A stretch of DNA of 64,000 nt from JACVRW01 sp963734025 (GTDB taxonomy: Bacteria; Actinomycetota; Thermoleophilia; Solirubrobacterales; Thermoleophilaceae), in contig CAVTFR010000002.1 of NCBI GenBank assembly GCA_963734025.1, forward strand, positions 310,001 to 374,000. The letters are read 5' to 3'. Within the stretch, counting starts at the first letter, position 1; the number at the start of each line of letters is the position of its first letter. Below the pieces are notes generated by a model. The model made no database searches, was not told the origin of the DNA, and saw only the letters and a list, made by a program, of their open reading frames with translations. Shown here one piece after another: positions 10,648-18,863 of the stretch. The translations under genes were made by a program, and so were the position numbers.

Positions 10648-11382
10648 CTAGTCGGGCATCAGGCCCGCGAGAATGTGCTCCGTGCCCTCCATGTGCTGGC
10701 GCATCAGGCTCACGGCGCGGCCGGTGTCGCCCTTGCCCAGCAGCCCGATCAGACGCTGGTGCTGATTGTTGGAGCTCGTCAGCACCTCATCGGGATGGGC
10801 GATGCGCGCGATCAGGTCGCTCATCTGGCCCTGGACCTCGGTCATCGCCGTCACGAGCCGGGGCGAGTGCGAGGCCTCCGCGAGCCCGATGTGGAAGTGC
10901 ACGTCGGCGCGCCGGTACTCGCCGAATGGTCCGGTCGTCTCGGCCATGCGCTGCGTCAGCTGCTCGAGGTTCGCGAGATCGTCCGCGGTGGCGCGTTCGG
11001 CCGCGAGCACGGTCGCCCCGGTCTCGACCGCCACGCGGTAGTCGAGCACCGCGCGGGCGTCCTCGCCCAGCACGATCCCGTCGCGCTTCTGCCCGAGCGG
11101 GGGCGCGGCCGCGACGAAGGTGCCGCCCGCGCGCCCGCGCTGCGAGATGAGATGGCCGCTCTGCACCAGCGTCGTCAGGGCCTGGCGCAGCGTGGACCGC
11201 GAGATGCTGAGCTGATCCGCGAGCTCGCGCTCCGAGGGGAGTCGCGTGCCCGGCGCCAGGACGCCGAGGCGGATCGCCGTCCCCAGCCTCTCCACCGTCT
11301 CCTCGAAGGTGGTCGGTGGCTGCACCGGCTTGAAGACTGCCTCGAGCGCCGAGCCCGGCTCCACGGGCGTCGCGGATTGCAC
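10648..11382 (-). CDS. GntR-family regulator, FadR subfamily
   Basis: A 244-residue regulator. The N-terminal winged helix contains LAPGTRLPSERELADQLSIS and STLRQALTTLVQSGH (about residues 36-70). The C-terminal all-helical FCD ligand domain follows (Asp and His metal ligands plausible in DVHFHIGLAEASHSPRL). I take GTG 11382 as the start, which puts the winged helix at the usual distance from the N-terminus; earlier in-frame starts add sequence unlike the family and run toward the divergent gene. Its target is not clear; the divergent gene at 11446 is a candidate. Confidence 0.85.
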   Translation of the reverse strand: MQSATPVEPGSALEAVFKPVQPPTTFEETVERLGTAIRLGVLAPGTRLPSERELADQLSISRSTLRQALTTLVQSGHLISQRGRAGGTFVAAAPPLGQKRDGIVLGEDARAVLDYRVAVETGATVLAAERATADDLANLEQLTQRMAETTGPFGEYRRADVHFHIGLAEASHSPRLVTAMTEVQGQMSDLIARIAHPDEVLTSSNNQHQRLIGLLGKGDTGRAVSLMRQHMEGTEHILAGLMPD

Positions 11383-11409
11383 GTGTCCAAAGGTACATGG
11401 AGCACCCCA

Positions 11410-11437
11410 TTGACGCCGAGCCTCGCCCATGTAGATT
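11410..11437 (+). promoter_or_regulatory. Sigma-70-type promoter for a leaderless gene
   Basis: TTGACG (11410-11415), a 16-bp spacer, and TAGATT (11432-11437) make a good housekeeping promoter. The GTG start at 11446 lies 8 bp past the -10 element, at the expected transcription start, so the mRNA is probably leaderless, which is common in actinobacteria. Confidence 0.6.
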
Positions 11438-11445
11438 GGCGCGCC

Positions 11446-11697
11446 GTGGACAACCGCCAGGAACGCGTCGTGGTAGAGACAGATCGGTATCGCGTGGAGG
11501 GGATGATGACCCTCCCGCGCGAGGGCTACCGCAGTCGCCTGTCCGACCACGTGAACCGCCGCGACCAGGAGTTCTTCACCATTCTCGACGCCGAGCTCGT
11601 CGCACTGGACGGCTCGGGACGTGACTGGAAGGCGCCCGTCCTGATGCTCGCCCGGCGCCACATACGCCTGATCGTGCCGGCCTCGGAAGGGGCCTAG
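11446..11697 (+). CDS. Small conserved protein (DUF6812-like)
   Basis: An 83-residue cytosolic protein with alternating short hydrophobic and charged stretches that suggest a small beta-rich fold (YRVEGMMTLPREGYRSRLSD, DAELVALDG, LMLARRHIRLIVPA). The pattern of a beta strand, a conserved PREGYRSRLSD turn and a C-terminal arrays of strands resembles the DUF6812 group of actinobacterial proteins, as far as I can judge without a search. No catalytic motif is visible. The GTG start coincides with the likely transcription start. The next small gene follows downstream in the same direction. Confidence 0.6.
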   Translation: MDNRQERVVVETDRYRVEGMMTLPREGYRSRLSDHVNRRDQEFFTILDAELVALDGSGRDWKAPVLMLARRHIRLIVPASEGA

Positions 11698-11738
11698 CCG
11701 TGCATTCCGTCCGGGCGCGCTCCGAGCATGGCCGGGTA

Positions 11739-11942
11739 ATGCTGTACGCGACGATGCTCTGCACCGACGCCGGCTGCGGCGAGGAGCTCGAGGCCTGGGG
11801 CGAGCCCGAGGAGCTCGAGGCGCTCCTCTGCGTCAGCTGCGGCTGCCAGCTTCAGGCGCTCGCGTTCTGCGAGGCGCATAGCGGGACGGTGAGCGAGCAG
11901 GCACGCCGGACGCCGCACGTGCAGCTCCGCCAAGCGGCCTGA
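11739..11942 (+). CDS. Small cysteine-containing (putative zinc-binding) protein
   Basis: A 67-residue protein starting MLYATMLCTDAGCGEELEAW. The pairs C-x4-C near residues 8-13 and C-x2-C near 35-38, with a further Cys near 48, suggest a zinc ribbon. A GTG at 11700 would add 13 residues, but ATG 11739 fits better because the conserved-looking core begins there. It is convergent with the broken CYTH gene. No function is known to me. Confidence 0.55.
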   Translation: MLYATMLCTDAGCGEELEAWGEPEELEALLCVSCGCQLQALAFCEAHSGTVSEQARRTPHVQLRQAA

Positions 11943-12609
11943 TCAGGCGTCGCCGTTCTCGCCGAGGCTCTCCGAGAAGAACTCGAGCGCCTTCTTCGTC
12001 TTCGTCTGCTGCTCGTCCGCCGGCGCGAGGCCGCGCTGCGACAGGAACGCACGCAGCTGCATGGCGACGTCGAAAGCCTCCGGGGGCGTGCACTTCGTCG
12101 ACAGCTCGACGATCCGCGACCCGTCCGGATAGAGCCACAGCTCTCCCACGAGCCGGCGGCCGAGCTCCTTCGGGGCGACGCGCAGCTTGAGCACGAAGAT
12201 CGGTCCCAGGATCGACAGGTCGTCGATCCCGACGCCCTCCGGGGCGTGCCTGGCGAAGAACTCCCTCTGCTCCTTCGAGAACAGCGAGCTGATGCGCCCT
12301 CCGCCGAGGATCCGCTTTCGCACGATCGGCTTCTCGAGCCGCTGCTTCATCGAGCCGGAGCAGACGAAGCCGGCGGGCGCGCGCCACCACGCCCGCGTCG
12401 TTCAGCGCGAGGTCGGGAGTGTCGAAGAAGAAGACCTGCCGGATCTGCGCGTCGAGCGGATCCATGTCGAGCGCGACGGCCCCTTCAGTGAGGTTCGAGT
12501 CCGGCACGGTCAACTTGAGCTCGACGCTGTCCGACTCCTTGATGAGTCCGAGCAGCTCGATCAGCTGGTTATCAGAAAGCTGGGCGGGGGCGGGGGCGGT
12601 GGCAGTCAT
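11943..12609 (-). pseudogene. CYTH-domain protein with internal deletion and frameshift
   Basis: The gene starts at ATG 12609 behind a good RBS (AGAAGGA) and encodes a CYTH-like N-terminal half (ELKLTVPDSN, QVFFFDTPDL, NDAGVVARARR). Near 12370-12385 the frame is lost. The C-terminal half continues in the next frame as GFVCSGSMKQ and on to LSILGPIFVLKL and ELWLYPDGSRIVELS. From family memory, about 35-40 residues (including a conserved VVKLRPV region) should lie between the two halves, so this is a deletion as well as a frame change. CYTH proteins bind triphosphates in a beta tunnel; without the missing strands the tunnel would be incomplete. An assembly error is possible. Confidence 0.7.
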
Positions 12610-12670
12610 CTGCGAGTCCTTCTCTCGTACTGGCCACGCAGAGTATCCGCCAGCCTTTCCGAACCTGGAA

Positions 12671-12759
12671 CGGAGAGGGTGGGATTCGAACCCACGAGGC
12701 AGTTTGACCCGCCCACACGATTTCCAGTCGTGCACCTTAAGCCGCTCGGTCACCTCTCC
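12671..12759 (-). tRNA. tRNA-Ser(GGA)
   Basis: The reverse strand folds as a class II tRNA: acceptor GGAGAGG pairs with CCTCTCC, anticodon loop ACTGGAAATC gives anticodon GGA, a long variable arm follows, and the T arm contains GTGGGTTCGAATCCCAC. The discriminator base is G and CCA is not encoded. Length is 89 nt. Confidence 0.95.
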
Positions 12760-12928
12760 GGAGCGGATCTAGACTAGCCGCCGTCCTTCCTTGCCTCGCG
12801 GGTGGAGCAGGACGCGGCGCCCGGGCTTGGGGCACCGGTACGACTTTGTGTCGTCTGACGACATCAAGTCGGGCCGGTGGCTCCGCCCGGGGCTTGCCCT
12901 GAGAAAATCGGCGGACTAGCGTGGCCGT

Positions 12929-14431
12929 GTGAGGCTCCCGGCGCACACCGACATCGCGATCGTCGGTGCCGGCTTCGGTGGACTGGGTACGGCGATCCGG
13001 CTCAAGCGCGCCGGCCGCCACGACTTCGTCGTGCTCGAGCGCGCGGCCGACCTGGGCGGCACGTGGCAGGCGAACACGTACCCGGGCTGTCAGTGCGACG
13101 TCCCGTCGAACCTCTACTCGTTCTCGTTCGCTCCGAAGTCGGACTGGACCACCGCATACCCGCTGCGCGAGCAGATCCAGGACTACCTGCACGACTGCGC
13201 CCGCCGCTTCGGCGTCCTGCCGCACATCCGGCTCGATTGCGAGTTGCTCCGAGCGAGCTGGGACGACGAGCGGGCGGGCTGGGAGATCGAGACCTCGGAC
13301 GGCCGGCTCTCCGCCCGCATCCTCGTGGCCGCGCCCGGTCTGCTGAGCGAGCCGTCCGTGCCCGAGCTGCCCGGACTCGAGCGGTTCGAGGGCACCGCGT
13401 TCCACACGAGTCGGTGGGCCCACGACCACGACCTGACCGGCAGGCGCGTGGCGGTGCTCGGCACCGGCGCCACGGCGGTGCAGGTCGTGCCGAGCATCCG
13501 CGAGAGGGTGAGCCGCCTGTTCGTGTTCCAGCGAACGCCGCCGTGGGTGATTCCGCACCTCGACCACCCTGTCGGCCCGCGACTGCAGCGGCTGTACGAG
13601 CGAGCCCCGGGGGTGCAGCGCATGGCTCGGGCCGGGATCTGGGGTCTGCGCGAGCTGCTCGTGCCGGGCATGGCGCGCAACGCGAAGTTCCTAAAGGCCC
13701 ACGAGCTGCTCGCCAAGGCGAACATGCGCCGCGGCATCAGCGATCCGCAGCTGCGCCGGCGACTGACTCCCGATTACGAGATCGGCTGCAAACGCATCCT
13801 GCTGTCGAACGACTGGTATCCGGCGATCACCGCGCCGAACGTGGAGCTCATCATGTCCGGGGTCGGGGAGGTGCGCAGAGGCTCGATCGTGGACGGCGAC
13901 GGCGCCGAGCACAAGCTCGACACGATCGTGTTCGCCACCGGCTTCGTGCCGAACGACCCGCCGATAGCGCAGCGCCTGAGGGGCCGCGAGGGACTGAGGC
14001 TGTCCGAGTCCTGGCAGGGCAGTCCGCAGGCCTACCTCGGCACGACGGTCCACGGCTTCCCGAACCTCTTCATCCTGTACGGGCCCAACACGAACCTTGG
14101 GCACAGCTCGATCGTCTACATGCTCGAGTCGCAGATTGCGTACGTGATGAGCGCGCTCGAGTTGATGGACGAGCGCGGGGCCCTCTCGGCCGAGGTGCGG
14201 TCCGAGGTGCAGGACGGGTTCAACGAGGAGATGCAGCAGCGGCTGAGGCGTTCGGTCTGGAACAGCGGCTGCAGGACCTGGTACCTGGATCGGAACGGGC
14301 GCAACTCGCTCCAATGGCCCGGCTTCACGTTCGAGTTCCGGCGCCGAACCCGGCGGTTCGACCCGGCCGGCTACCGGCTGACGCCGACCGTGCCGGCGGA
14401 GCCCGCTACGCCCGAGCCCGCGCTCGGCTAG
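12929..14431 (+). CDS. Flavin-containing (Baeyer-Villiger type) monooxygenase
   Basis: A 500-residue NADPH- and FAD-dependent monooxygenase. The FAD Rossmann motif GAGFGGLG is at about 13-20, and the BVMO fingerprint F-x-G-x3-H-x3-W is present as FEGTAFHTSRW (about 154-164), followed by the NADPH Rossmann motif LGTGATAVQ (about 176-184). A third nucleotide-linked motif, ATGF, sits near residue 336. Length is normal. The GTG start is the only one that gives the conserved N-terminus. It follows the tRNA gene by 169 bp and converges, with a 4-bp overlap, on the metallopeptidase gene. The substrate (ketone, steroid or amine) cannot be read from sequence. Confidence 0.9.
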   Translation: MRLPAHTDIAIVGAGFGGLGTAIRLKRAGRHDFVVLERAADLGGTWQANTYPGCQCDVPSNLYSFSFAPKSDWTTAYPLREQIQDYLHDCARRFGVLPHIRLDCELLRASWDDERAGWEIETSDGRLSARILVAAPGLLSEPSVPELPGLERFEGTAFHTSRWAHDHDLTGRRVAVLGTGATAVQVVPSIRERVSRLFVFQRTPPWVIPHLDHPVGPRLQRLYERAPGVQRMARAGIWGLRELLVPGMARNAKFLKAHELLAKANMRRGISDPQLRRRLTPDYEIGCKRILLSNDWYPAITAPNVELIMSGVGEVRRGSIVDGDGAEHKLDTIVFATGFVPNDPPIAQRLRGREGLRLSESWQGSPQAYLGTTVHGFPNLFILYGPNTNLGHSSIVYMLESQIAYVMSALELMDERGALSAEVRSEVQDGFNEEMQQRLRRSVWNSGCRTWYLDRNGRNSLQWPGFTFEFRRRTRRFDPAGYRLTPTVPAEPATPEPALG

Positions 14432-15003
14432 AGACCCAGATCGCGCACGCCGCTCTCGCCCCAGCCGAGGTGGTGGGCGAGCTCGTGGCGCAGTGTCCGC
14501 ACGACCTGCGCGCGCAGCAGATCGGGGTCGTAGCCGAAGTCGCGCTCGAGGGTGTCCTGGTAGAGGACGATGCGGTCGGGGTAGTTGTCGCGCGCCACGG
14601 TGTCACCGAAGTAGTGGCCATAGGCCCGGTTCTCGGCGCCGCGACGGGAGACGACCACCGGTGTGTCGTCGAGAAGGCGCTGGAAGTCGAGCGGCAGCTC
14701 GTCGATCGCCTCGGCCACCAGCAGGTCGAACTCGGTGGTCTCGAACCGAAGCTCCGGCCGCTCGGCCAGCTCCTCGCTGCGCCGCACGAGCCGCTCGAAC
14801 TCGACCTCCGTCATCGAGTCGCGGCCGGTGAGCGCCACGGTCCCCCAGGCGGTGAGGAGCAGCAGCGCGAGCCCGCCGCCGATGAACACCATGAGTCCCT
14901 CCGCTCCCGAGAGCGAAGGTGGATTGAGAAGGAGCAGCAGGACGCCGACCGCGAACAGAGCGGCGAGTCCCGCCTTGATGGGCCCCTTGATCGCGTCGGT
15001 CAC
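14428..15003 (-). CDS. Membrane-anchored zincin-like metallopeptidase family protein
   Basis: A 191-residue protein with two hydrophobic segments at the N-terminus (about 10-30 and 36-56) and a C-terminal zinc peptidase-like domain with the H-E-x-x-H motif RHELAHHLGW near the end. The domain belongs with the short metallopeptidase family whose members rarely exceed 130 residues; the added membrane anchor is notable. I prefer GTG 15003. A TTG at 15048 in frame would start inside the large inverted repeat at 15032-15072. The catalytic zinc ligands are present, but whether it cleaves protein is unproven for the family. Confidence 0.8.
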   Translation of the reverse strand: MTDAIKGPIKAGLAALFAVGVLLLLLNPPSLSGAEGLMVFIGGGLALLLLTAWGTVALTGRDSMTEVEFERLVRRSEELAERPELRFETTEFDLLVAEAIDELPLDFQRLLDDTPVVVSRRGAENRAYGHYFGDTVARDNYPDRIVLYQDTLERDFGYDPDLLRAQVVRTLRHELAHHLGWGESGVRDLGL

Positions 15004-15031
15004 GCCTACGAGATTAGGCGGTTCCGCGAAG

Positions 15032-15072
15032 CTCACTACGAAAGTCAACTATGGGTTGAGTTTCGTAGTGAG
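15032..15072. repeat. Large near-perfect inverted repeat (12 + 5 bp stem)
   Basis: CTCACTACGAAA at 15032-15043 pairs perfectly with TTTCGTAGTGAG at 15061-15072. Inside it, TCAAC (15045-15049) pairs with GTTGA (15055-15059) after one G-G mismatch, leaving a 5-base loop. The 41-nt element lies between the small acidic-protein gene (stop 15089) and the metallopeptidase start (15003), both on the minus strand. It has no T-run. It could be a terminator, an operator, or a dispersed repeat. Confidence 0.7.
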
Positions 15073-15088
15073 GCTGCCGGGCGCTCGG

Positions 15089-15274
15089 CTACTCCTCGCT
15101 GCCCGCCGCGTCCGGATTGTCCGGATCGGGCTGGGCGCCCGGGATGGACGGATCCTGTTCCTTGGCCTCCCAGTCCCGGCGTGTCTCCTCGATGCGCTCG
15201 CCGACCTTGTCGGAGTGCTCCTCCATCTCGTCGGCGTCGCGCTCCAGCTCGCGAGCCTTCTCTTCGTGGTCCAT
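15089..15274 (-). CDS. Small acidic conserved hypothetical protein
   Basis: A 61-residue, very hydrophilic protein rich in Glu, Asp and Arg. Residues 1-40 have a heptad-like helical pattern (ARELERDADEMEEHSDKVGE) suggesting a short coiled coil, and the tail is Pro- and Asp-rich (SIPGAQPDPDNPD). Proteins of this look are common in actinobacteria and have no assigned function that I know. It lies 10 bp upstream of, and in line with, nothing obvious: the next gene upstream on this strand ends at 15284. Confidence 0.6.
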   Translation of the reverse strand: MDHEEKARELERDADEMEEHSDKVGERIEETRRDWEAKEQDPSIPGAQPDPDNPDAAGSEE

Positions 15275-15283
15275 GACGCGCTG

Positions 15284-16519
15284 TTACCCGCGTGCAGAGC
15301 GGACGAAAACGGTGATCGGCCCGCCCGCCGGATCGGCTCGCGCCGTCCACTCGTCCGGCAGCTGTCCGGAGCGACCCGGCACGAGCCGGGCCAGGCGCCC
15401 GCCCCAGAGCGGTCGCCCGTCCTGGACGATCTCGACGCGCGGGTGGGTGAGGAAGTCGCGCGAGCGGATCAGGAAGCGCCCGCGCGGCGGCGCGCCCGTG
15501 CCGGGGCTCACTGCGTTCGGGCTGACCCAAGCGAGCGGCCCCCGACGGAGCACCGGGATGCGGCGCTCGGGCCAGGTCCCCCCGCGCAGGTGGCGCGCGA
15601 CCGAGACTGCGGCGTGACGCCCGCCGAGGGCCGCGACGTCGGCCTGCTCCGCCCCGTGGAGCAGGTTGCCGGCGGCGAAGACTCCCGGCCGCGATGTCCG
15701 CAGCGACGCGTCGACAACCGGGCCGCGGGTGCCCTGGTCGAGCTCGAGCCCGCCCATCACGGCAAGCTCGTTGTCCGGGATCCAGTCCGCCGTGAACACC
15801 ACGGTCTCGCAGGCGACGCTCCGGGTGCTCCCGCTGTCGAGGTCGGTCAGCTCGACCTGCTCGACGCGCTGCCGGCCGTGGATCGCGCTAACTGCGGTGC
15901 GGGTCCAAACCGGCGTCCGGAAGCGCAGCGCCGCGCCGGCCCGGAACGCGGCCAGCGACTGGTGGCGGGCGAGCTCGGTGGTCATTCCCACCGGCCGGGC
16001 GCCCCCGTGCGTGAGCGTCAGGAGGGCGGAGAAGCTGACGTGCTCGGCGCCCACGACGAGCGCCCGGCCGCCGAGTCGCTCGCCCTTCAGATAGACGAGC
16101 TGCTGGAGCGTGCCCGTCGTCAGCACGCCGGGCGGGCGCGAGCCGGGGACGAGCCGAGCGGCGCGCGGCCGCTCGCGGCAGCCGCTCGCGAGGATGACGA
16201 CGTCGGGCTCGAGCAGCGAGCGCCCGCCCGGGCCCGTCAGCTCGAGCGGGCCACCCGCCGACCAGCCGGTGACCATGGTCTCCGTGAGCAGCTCGGCGCC
16301 CGCGTCGACGGCGAGCGAGGCGAGCCGGCGCGCGTACGCGGGCCCGCTCAGCGGGCGGCGCAGGTCGCGCAGCCCGAAGCCCTGATGCATGGCGTGGCGC
16401 GGGATGCCGCCGGGCTCGCGCTCGCGCTCGATCACAACCACGTCACGGATGCCGAGGCGGCCGAGCTCGCGCGCCGCCGCCAGCCCCGCGGGCCCGGCGC
16501 CGACGATCGCGACGCTCAT
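15284..16519 (-). CDS. FAD/NAD-dependent oxidoreductase, GlpB/opine-oxidase-alpha-like
   Basis: A 411-residue flavoprotein. The N-terminal FAD motif AIVGAGPAGLAAARELG is at residues 4-20, a second nucleotide site (RALVVGAEHVSFSAL) is near 152-166, and the FAD-closing GVFAAGNLLHGAEQ is near 290. It resembles the FAD/NAD subunit found beside GlpA-like dehydrogenases, opine oxidase subunit A and hydrogen cyanide synthase HcnB. It overlaps the upstream GlpA-like gene by 4 bp (ATGA), so the two products probably form one complex. The C-terminal 100 residues are predicted soluble and hold no Cys cluster. Confidence 0.8.
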   Translation of the reverse strand: MSVAIVGAGPAGLAAARELGRLGIRDVVVIEREREPGGIPRHAMHQGFGLRDLRRPLSGPAYARRLASLAVDAGAELLTETMVTGWSAGGPLELTGPGGRSLLEPDVVILASGCRERPRAARLVPGSRPPGVLTTGTLQQLVYLKGERLGGRALVVGAEHVSFSALLTLTHGGARPVGMTTELARHQSLAAFRAGAALRFRTPVWTRTAVSAIHGRQRVEQVELTDLDSGSTRSVACETVVFTADWIPDNELAVMGGLELDQGTRGPVVDASLRTSRPGVFAAGNLLHGAEQADVAALGGRHAAVSVARHLRGGTWPERRIPVLRRGPLAWVSPNAVSPGTGAPPRGRFLIRSRDFLTHPRVEIVQDGRPLWGGRLARLVPGRSGQLPDEWTARADPAGGPITVFVRSARG

Positions 16520-17898
16520 CCGCGCTCCTCGATCAGGGCCGCCAGCTCCGCGCCGCAGAAGAAGCCCTGGCAGCGGCCCATGTGCGAGCGCGTCCGGCGG
16601 CGCAGGCCGTCGAGGTCGACCGGCGGCACGGGCGACTCGAACGCGTCGCGGATCTCACCGCGCGTCACGCGCTCGCAGAAGCAGACGATGCGCCCATACT
16701 CGGGGTCGCGGGCGATGCGCTCGGGGTCGGCGTAGGGTCGCATGAACGCCTCGCCGATGTTCGGCATCGAGAGCTCGACGGGCGGGCCCGGTCGCGGCGA
16801 CAGCGCCAGCCCCGCATCGGCGAGCAGCCCGCGCACGTGCTCGGCGATCGCCATCGAGCCGGACAGTCCCGTCGAGCGGATGCCGCCCACGCACACGTAG
16901 CCCTCGTCCGCATGAATCGACACCTGGTAATCGACGTGCTCCGTGGCCGCGCGCAGCCCGACGTAGACCGCGGTCACCTCGTGCTCGAGCAGCTCGGGCA
17001 TGATGCGGCGCCCCTCGGCGCGCAGGTAGCCGAGCCCGTGGGCCGTCGAGCTCGTGTCGTCCTTGCGCTCGACGTTCTCGGCGGTCGGCCCCAGCATCAC
17101 GTTGCCGAACACCGTCGGAGCGATCAGGACGCCCTTCGTGATCTTGGTCGGCACGGCGAGCACGATGTGCGAGACGAGCGGCCGCGAGAGCTTGTCGAAG
17201 ACGATCAGCTCGCCGCGGCGCGGCGTGACGCTGAAGCCGTCATGGCCGAGCATGCGGTCGAGCTCGTCCGAACGCAGCCCCGCGGCGTTGACGAAGAAGC
17301 GGGTGGTCCACTCGCGGGCGCCGGAGCGCACGACGAGCCCGCCGGCTTCGCGCCTCTCCACGGCGGTGACCTGCGTGCCGCGCCGCAGCTCGCATCCCCC
17401 GAGCACAGCCTCGGTCGCGAACGCGAGCGGGGTCGTGAACGGGCAGATGATCCCCTCGTCCGGCACCTCGAGCGCCCCGAGCGCACCGGGCCCGAGGTGC
17501 GGCTCGCGCCGGTAGAGCTTCTCGGCCGACAGCTCGCGAATCGGCGCGTAGCCGTTCGCGTGCGAGGCCTCGACGATGCCGGGCAGCGAGCCGAGCTGCT
17601 CCTCGTCCCAGGCGACGAGCAGCGCGCCCGTTCGCTCTACCGGGATGCCGACCCGCTCCGCGTAGCGCCCGAGCTGCTCGTAGCCACGCACCACGAGCTC
17701 GGCCTCGAGCGTCCCCGGCTTGGCGTCGAAGCCCGTGTGCAGCAGCGCAGTGTTGGCCTTGCTCGTGCCGGCGCCGACGTCGGGCTGCGCCTCGAGCAGC
17801 GTCACGCGCAGCTCGAAGAGCGACAGCTCGCGCGCGATAGCACAGCCGACGACGCCGCCGCCCGCTATCAGCACATCGCAGTCGAACCCGCGCTCCAC
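16516..17898 (-). CDS. GlpA/LhgO-like FAD dehydrogenase with [2Fe-2S] (BFD-type) domain
   Basis: A 460-residue flavoprotein dehydrogenase. The DAO-type FAD motif IAGGGVVGCAIARELS is at residues 11-26. The C-terminal 70 residues form a BFD-like [2Fe-2S] domain with C-x-C (VCFCERVT) and C-x4-C (RCQGFFC). This matches GlpA-type glycerol-3-phosphate dehydrogenases and related 2-hydroxyglutarate or opine oxidases. A GlpC iron-sulfur membrane anchor is not present nearby. The overlapping downstream gene is a GlpB-like partner. Glycerol-3-phosphate is one possibility, given the FGGY kinase in the window, but the substrate is open. Upstream, 16 bp away, is phhA on the same strand. Confidence 0.85.
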   Translation of the reverse strand: MERGFDCDVLIAGGGVVGCAIARELSLFELRVTLLEAQPDVGAGTSKANTALLHTGFDAKPGTLEAELVVRGYEQLGRYAERVGIPVERTGALLVAWDEEQLGSLPGIVEASHANGYAPIRELSAEKLYRREPHLGPGALGALEVPDEGIICPFTTPLAFATEAVLGGCELRRGTQVTAVERREAGGLVVRSGAREWTTRFFVNAAGLRSDELDRMLGHDGFSVTPRRGELIVFDKLSRPLVSHIVLAVPTKITKGVLIAPTVFGNVMLGPTAENVERKDDTSSTAHGLGYLRAEGRRIMPELLEHEVTAVYVGLRAATEHVDYQVSIHADEGYVCVGGIRSTGLSGSMAIAEHVRGLLADAGLALSPRPGPPVELSMPNIGEAFMRPYADPERIARDPEYGRIVCFCERVTRGEIRDAFESPVPPVDLDGLRRRTRSHMGRCQGFFCGAELAALIEERG

Positions 17899-17914
17899 GC
17901 GCGGGAGTATCCCG

Positions 17915-18814
17915 TCAGGAGGTGGTGGCCCCTACCCGCGCGCGCATCTCGTCGATCGACTCGTCGCTGCAGGTCGCGAAGAACCCGCCCACGACCTCAC
18001 GGACCTCGTCGAGCGACTCGGCCCGGTAGAGCACGGGCTGGTACTGCGTGATGTCGTAGTCCGCGGTGCCCATCTCGACGAGGTCGATCGGGCGGTGCTC
18101 CATCCCGCGGAACTCGTCGATCTCCCCGTACGAGGAGAGGATGCCCGCGCCGTAGGCCCGCAGCTCGCCGTCCTCGACGACCACGCCGAACTCGACGGTG
18201 AACCAGAAGACGCGCGAGAGGAAGCGCAGGTTCTCCTCGTCGCGCAGGCGATGGGTCGCCTCGCCGGTCAGGCGATGGAGCTCCGAGAAGGTGGGCGTTG
18301 CGAGCAGGTGCCCGTGGCCGATGACCTCGTGGATGATGTCCGGCTCCGGGGTGTAGAGCGGCTCGTCCGGATGCCGCACGTACTGGGTCGAGTGGAAACT
18401 GCGCCCGGAGAGCGAGCCGTAGAACTCGCGCAGCGGCACAAGCCCGGCGGCCGGCAGGTAGTGGAAGCCCGTGATCGGCCGCAGCCGCTCACTCACCAGG
18501 TCGAGGCTCGGGACACCGCCGGTGGGCAGGTCGAGCGCCGCCTTGGCCTCGAGGAACTCCCGGATCGCGAGCCGCTCGTGCTTGGGGGCGAGCTCGCGGC
18601 AGACCGTGCGCCACACGTTTTGCTCCGCCTCGTTGTACTCGACGGGGGGAGCGGGCTGCCCGGGCTTCCACGCGAGCGCCAGTGACGCGATCTCGTTGCG
18701 CCTCTCGCGGTACACCGGGTCGTTTGCCCCCGGGTGATCGTGGGCGAGGTGGACCTCCACCTCGCCGTGCTCGCTCTGGGTGACCGGTGAGTAGAGCTGT
18801 CCCTCCTCGAACAT
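17915..18814 (-). CDS. phhA: Phenylalanine 4-monooxygenase (phenylalanine hydroxylase)
   Basis: A 299-residue pterin-dependent aromatic amino acid hydroxylase converting phenylalanine to tyrosine. The iron ligands are visible: H162 and H167 in PDIIHEVIGHGH, and E208 in FWFTVEFGV. Neighbouring conserved blocks (TGFHYLP, EPDIIHE, GAGILSSYGE) are intact and the length suits bacterial enzymes of this type. It opens a likely minus-strand operon with the GlpA/GlpB-like pair 16 bp downstream. It is divergent from an Lrp-family regulator, with paired repeats between them, so phenylalanine-responsive control is likely (inference). Confidence 0.93.
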   Translation of the reverse strand: MFEEGQLYSPVTQSEHGEVEVHLAHDHPGANDPVYRERRNEIASLALAWKPGQPAPPVEYNEAEQNVWRTVCRELAPKHERLAIREFLEAKAALDLPTGGVPSLDLVSERLRPITGFHYLPAAGLVPLREFYGSLSGRSFHSTQYVRHPDEPLYTPEPDIIHEVIGHGHLLATPTFSELHRLTGEATHRLRDEENLRFLSRVFWFTVEFGVVVEDGELRAYGAGILSSYGEIDEFRGMEHRPIDLVEMGTADYDITQYQPVLYRAESLDEVREVVGGFFATCSDESIDEMRARVGATTS

Positions 18815-18863
18815 GAGGCGAGTGGAGCAGTTCCGGGCCGGACTTTCAAGTCTGCACAGCGTG

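Noticed and set aside
12610..12760. N-terminal peptide MTERLKVHDWKSCG-type lead of the CYTH reading
   Set aside because: This is a translation of the tRNA-Ser(GGA) gene, not protein-coding.
12877..15276. Plus-strand reading of 799 codons
   Set aside because: Frame shadow of the monooxygenase, running past its stop and antisense to the metallopeptidase and small acidic genes.
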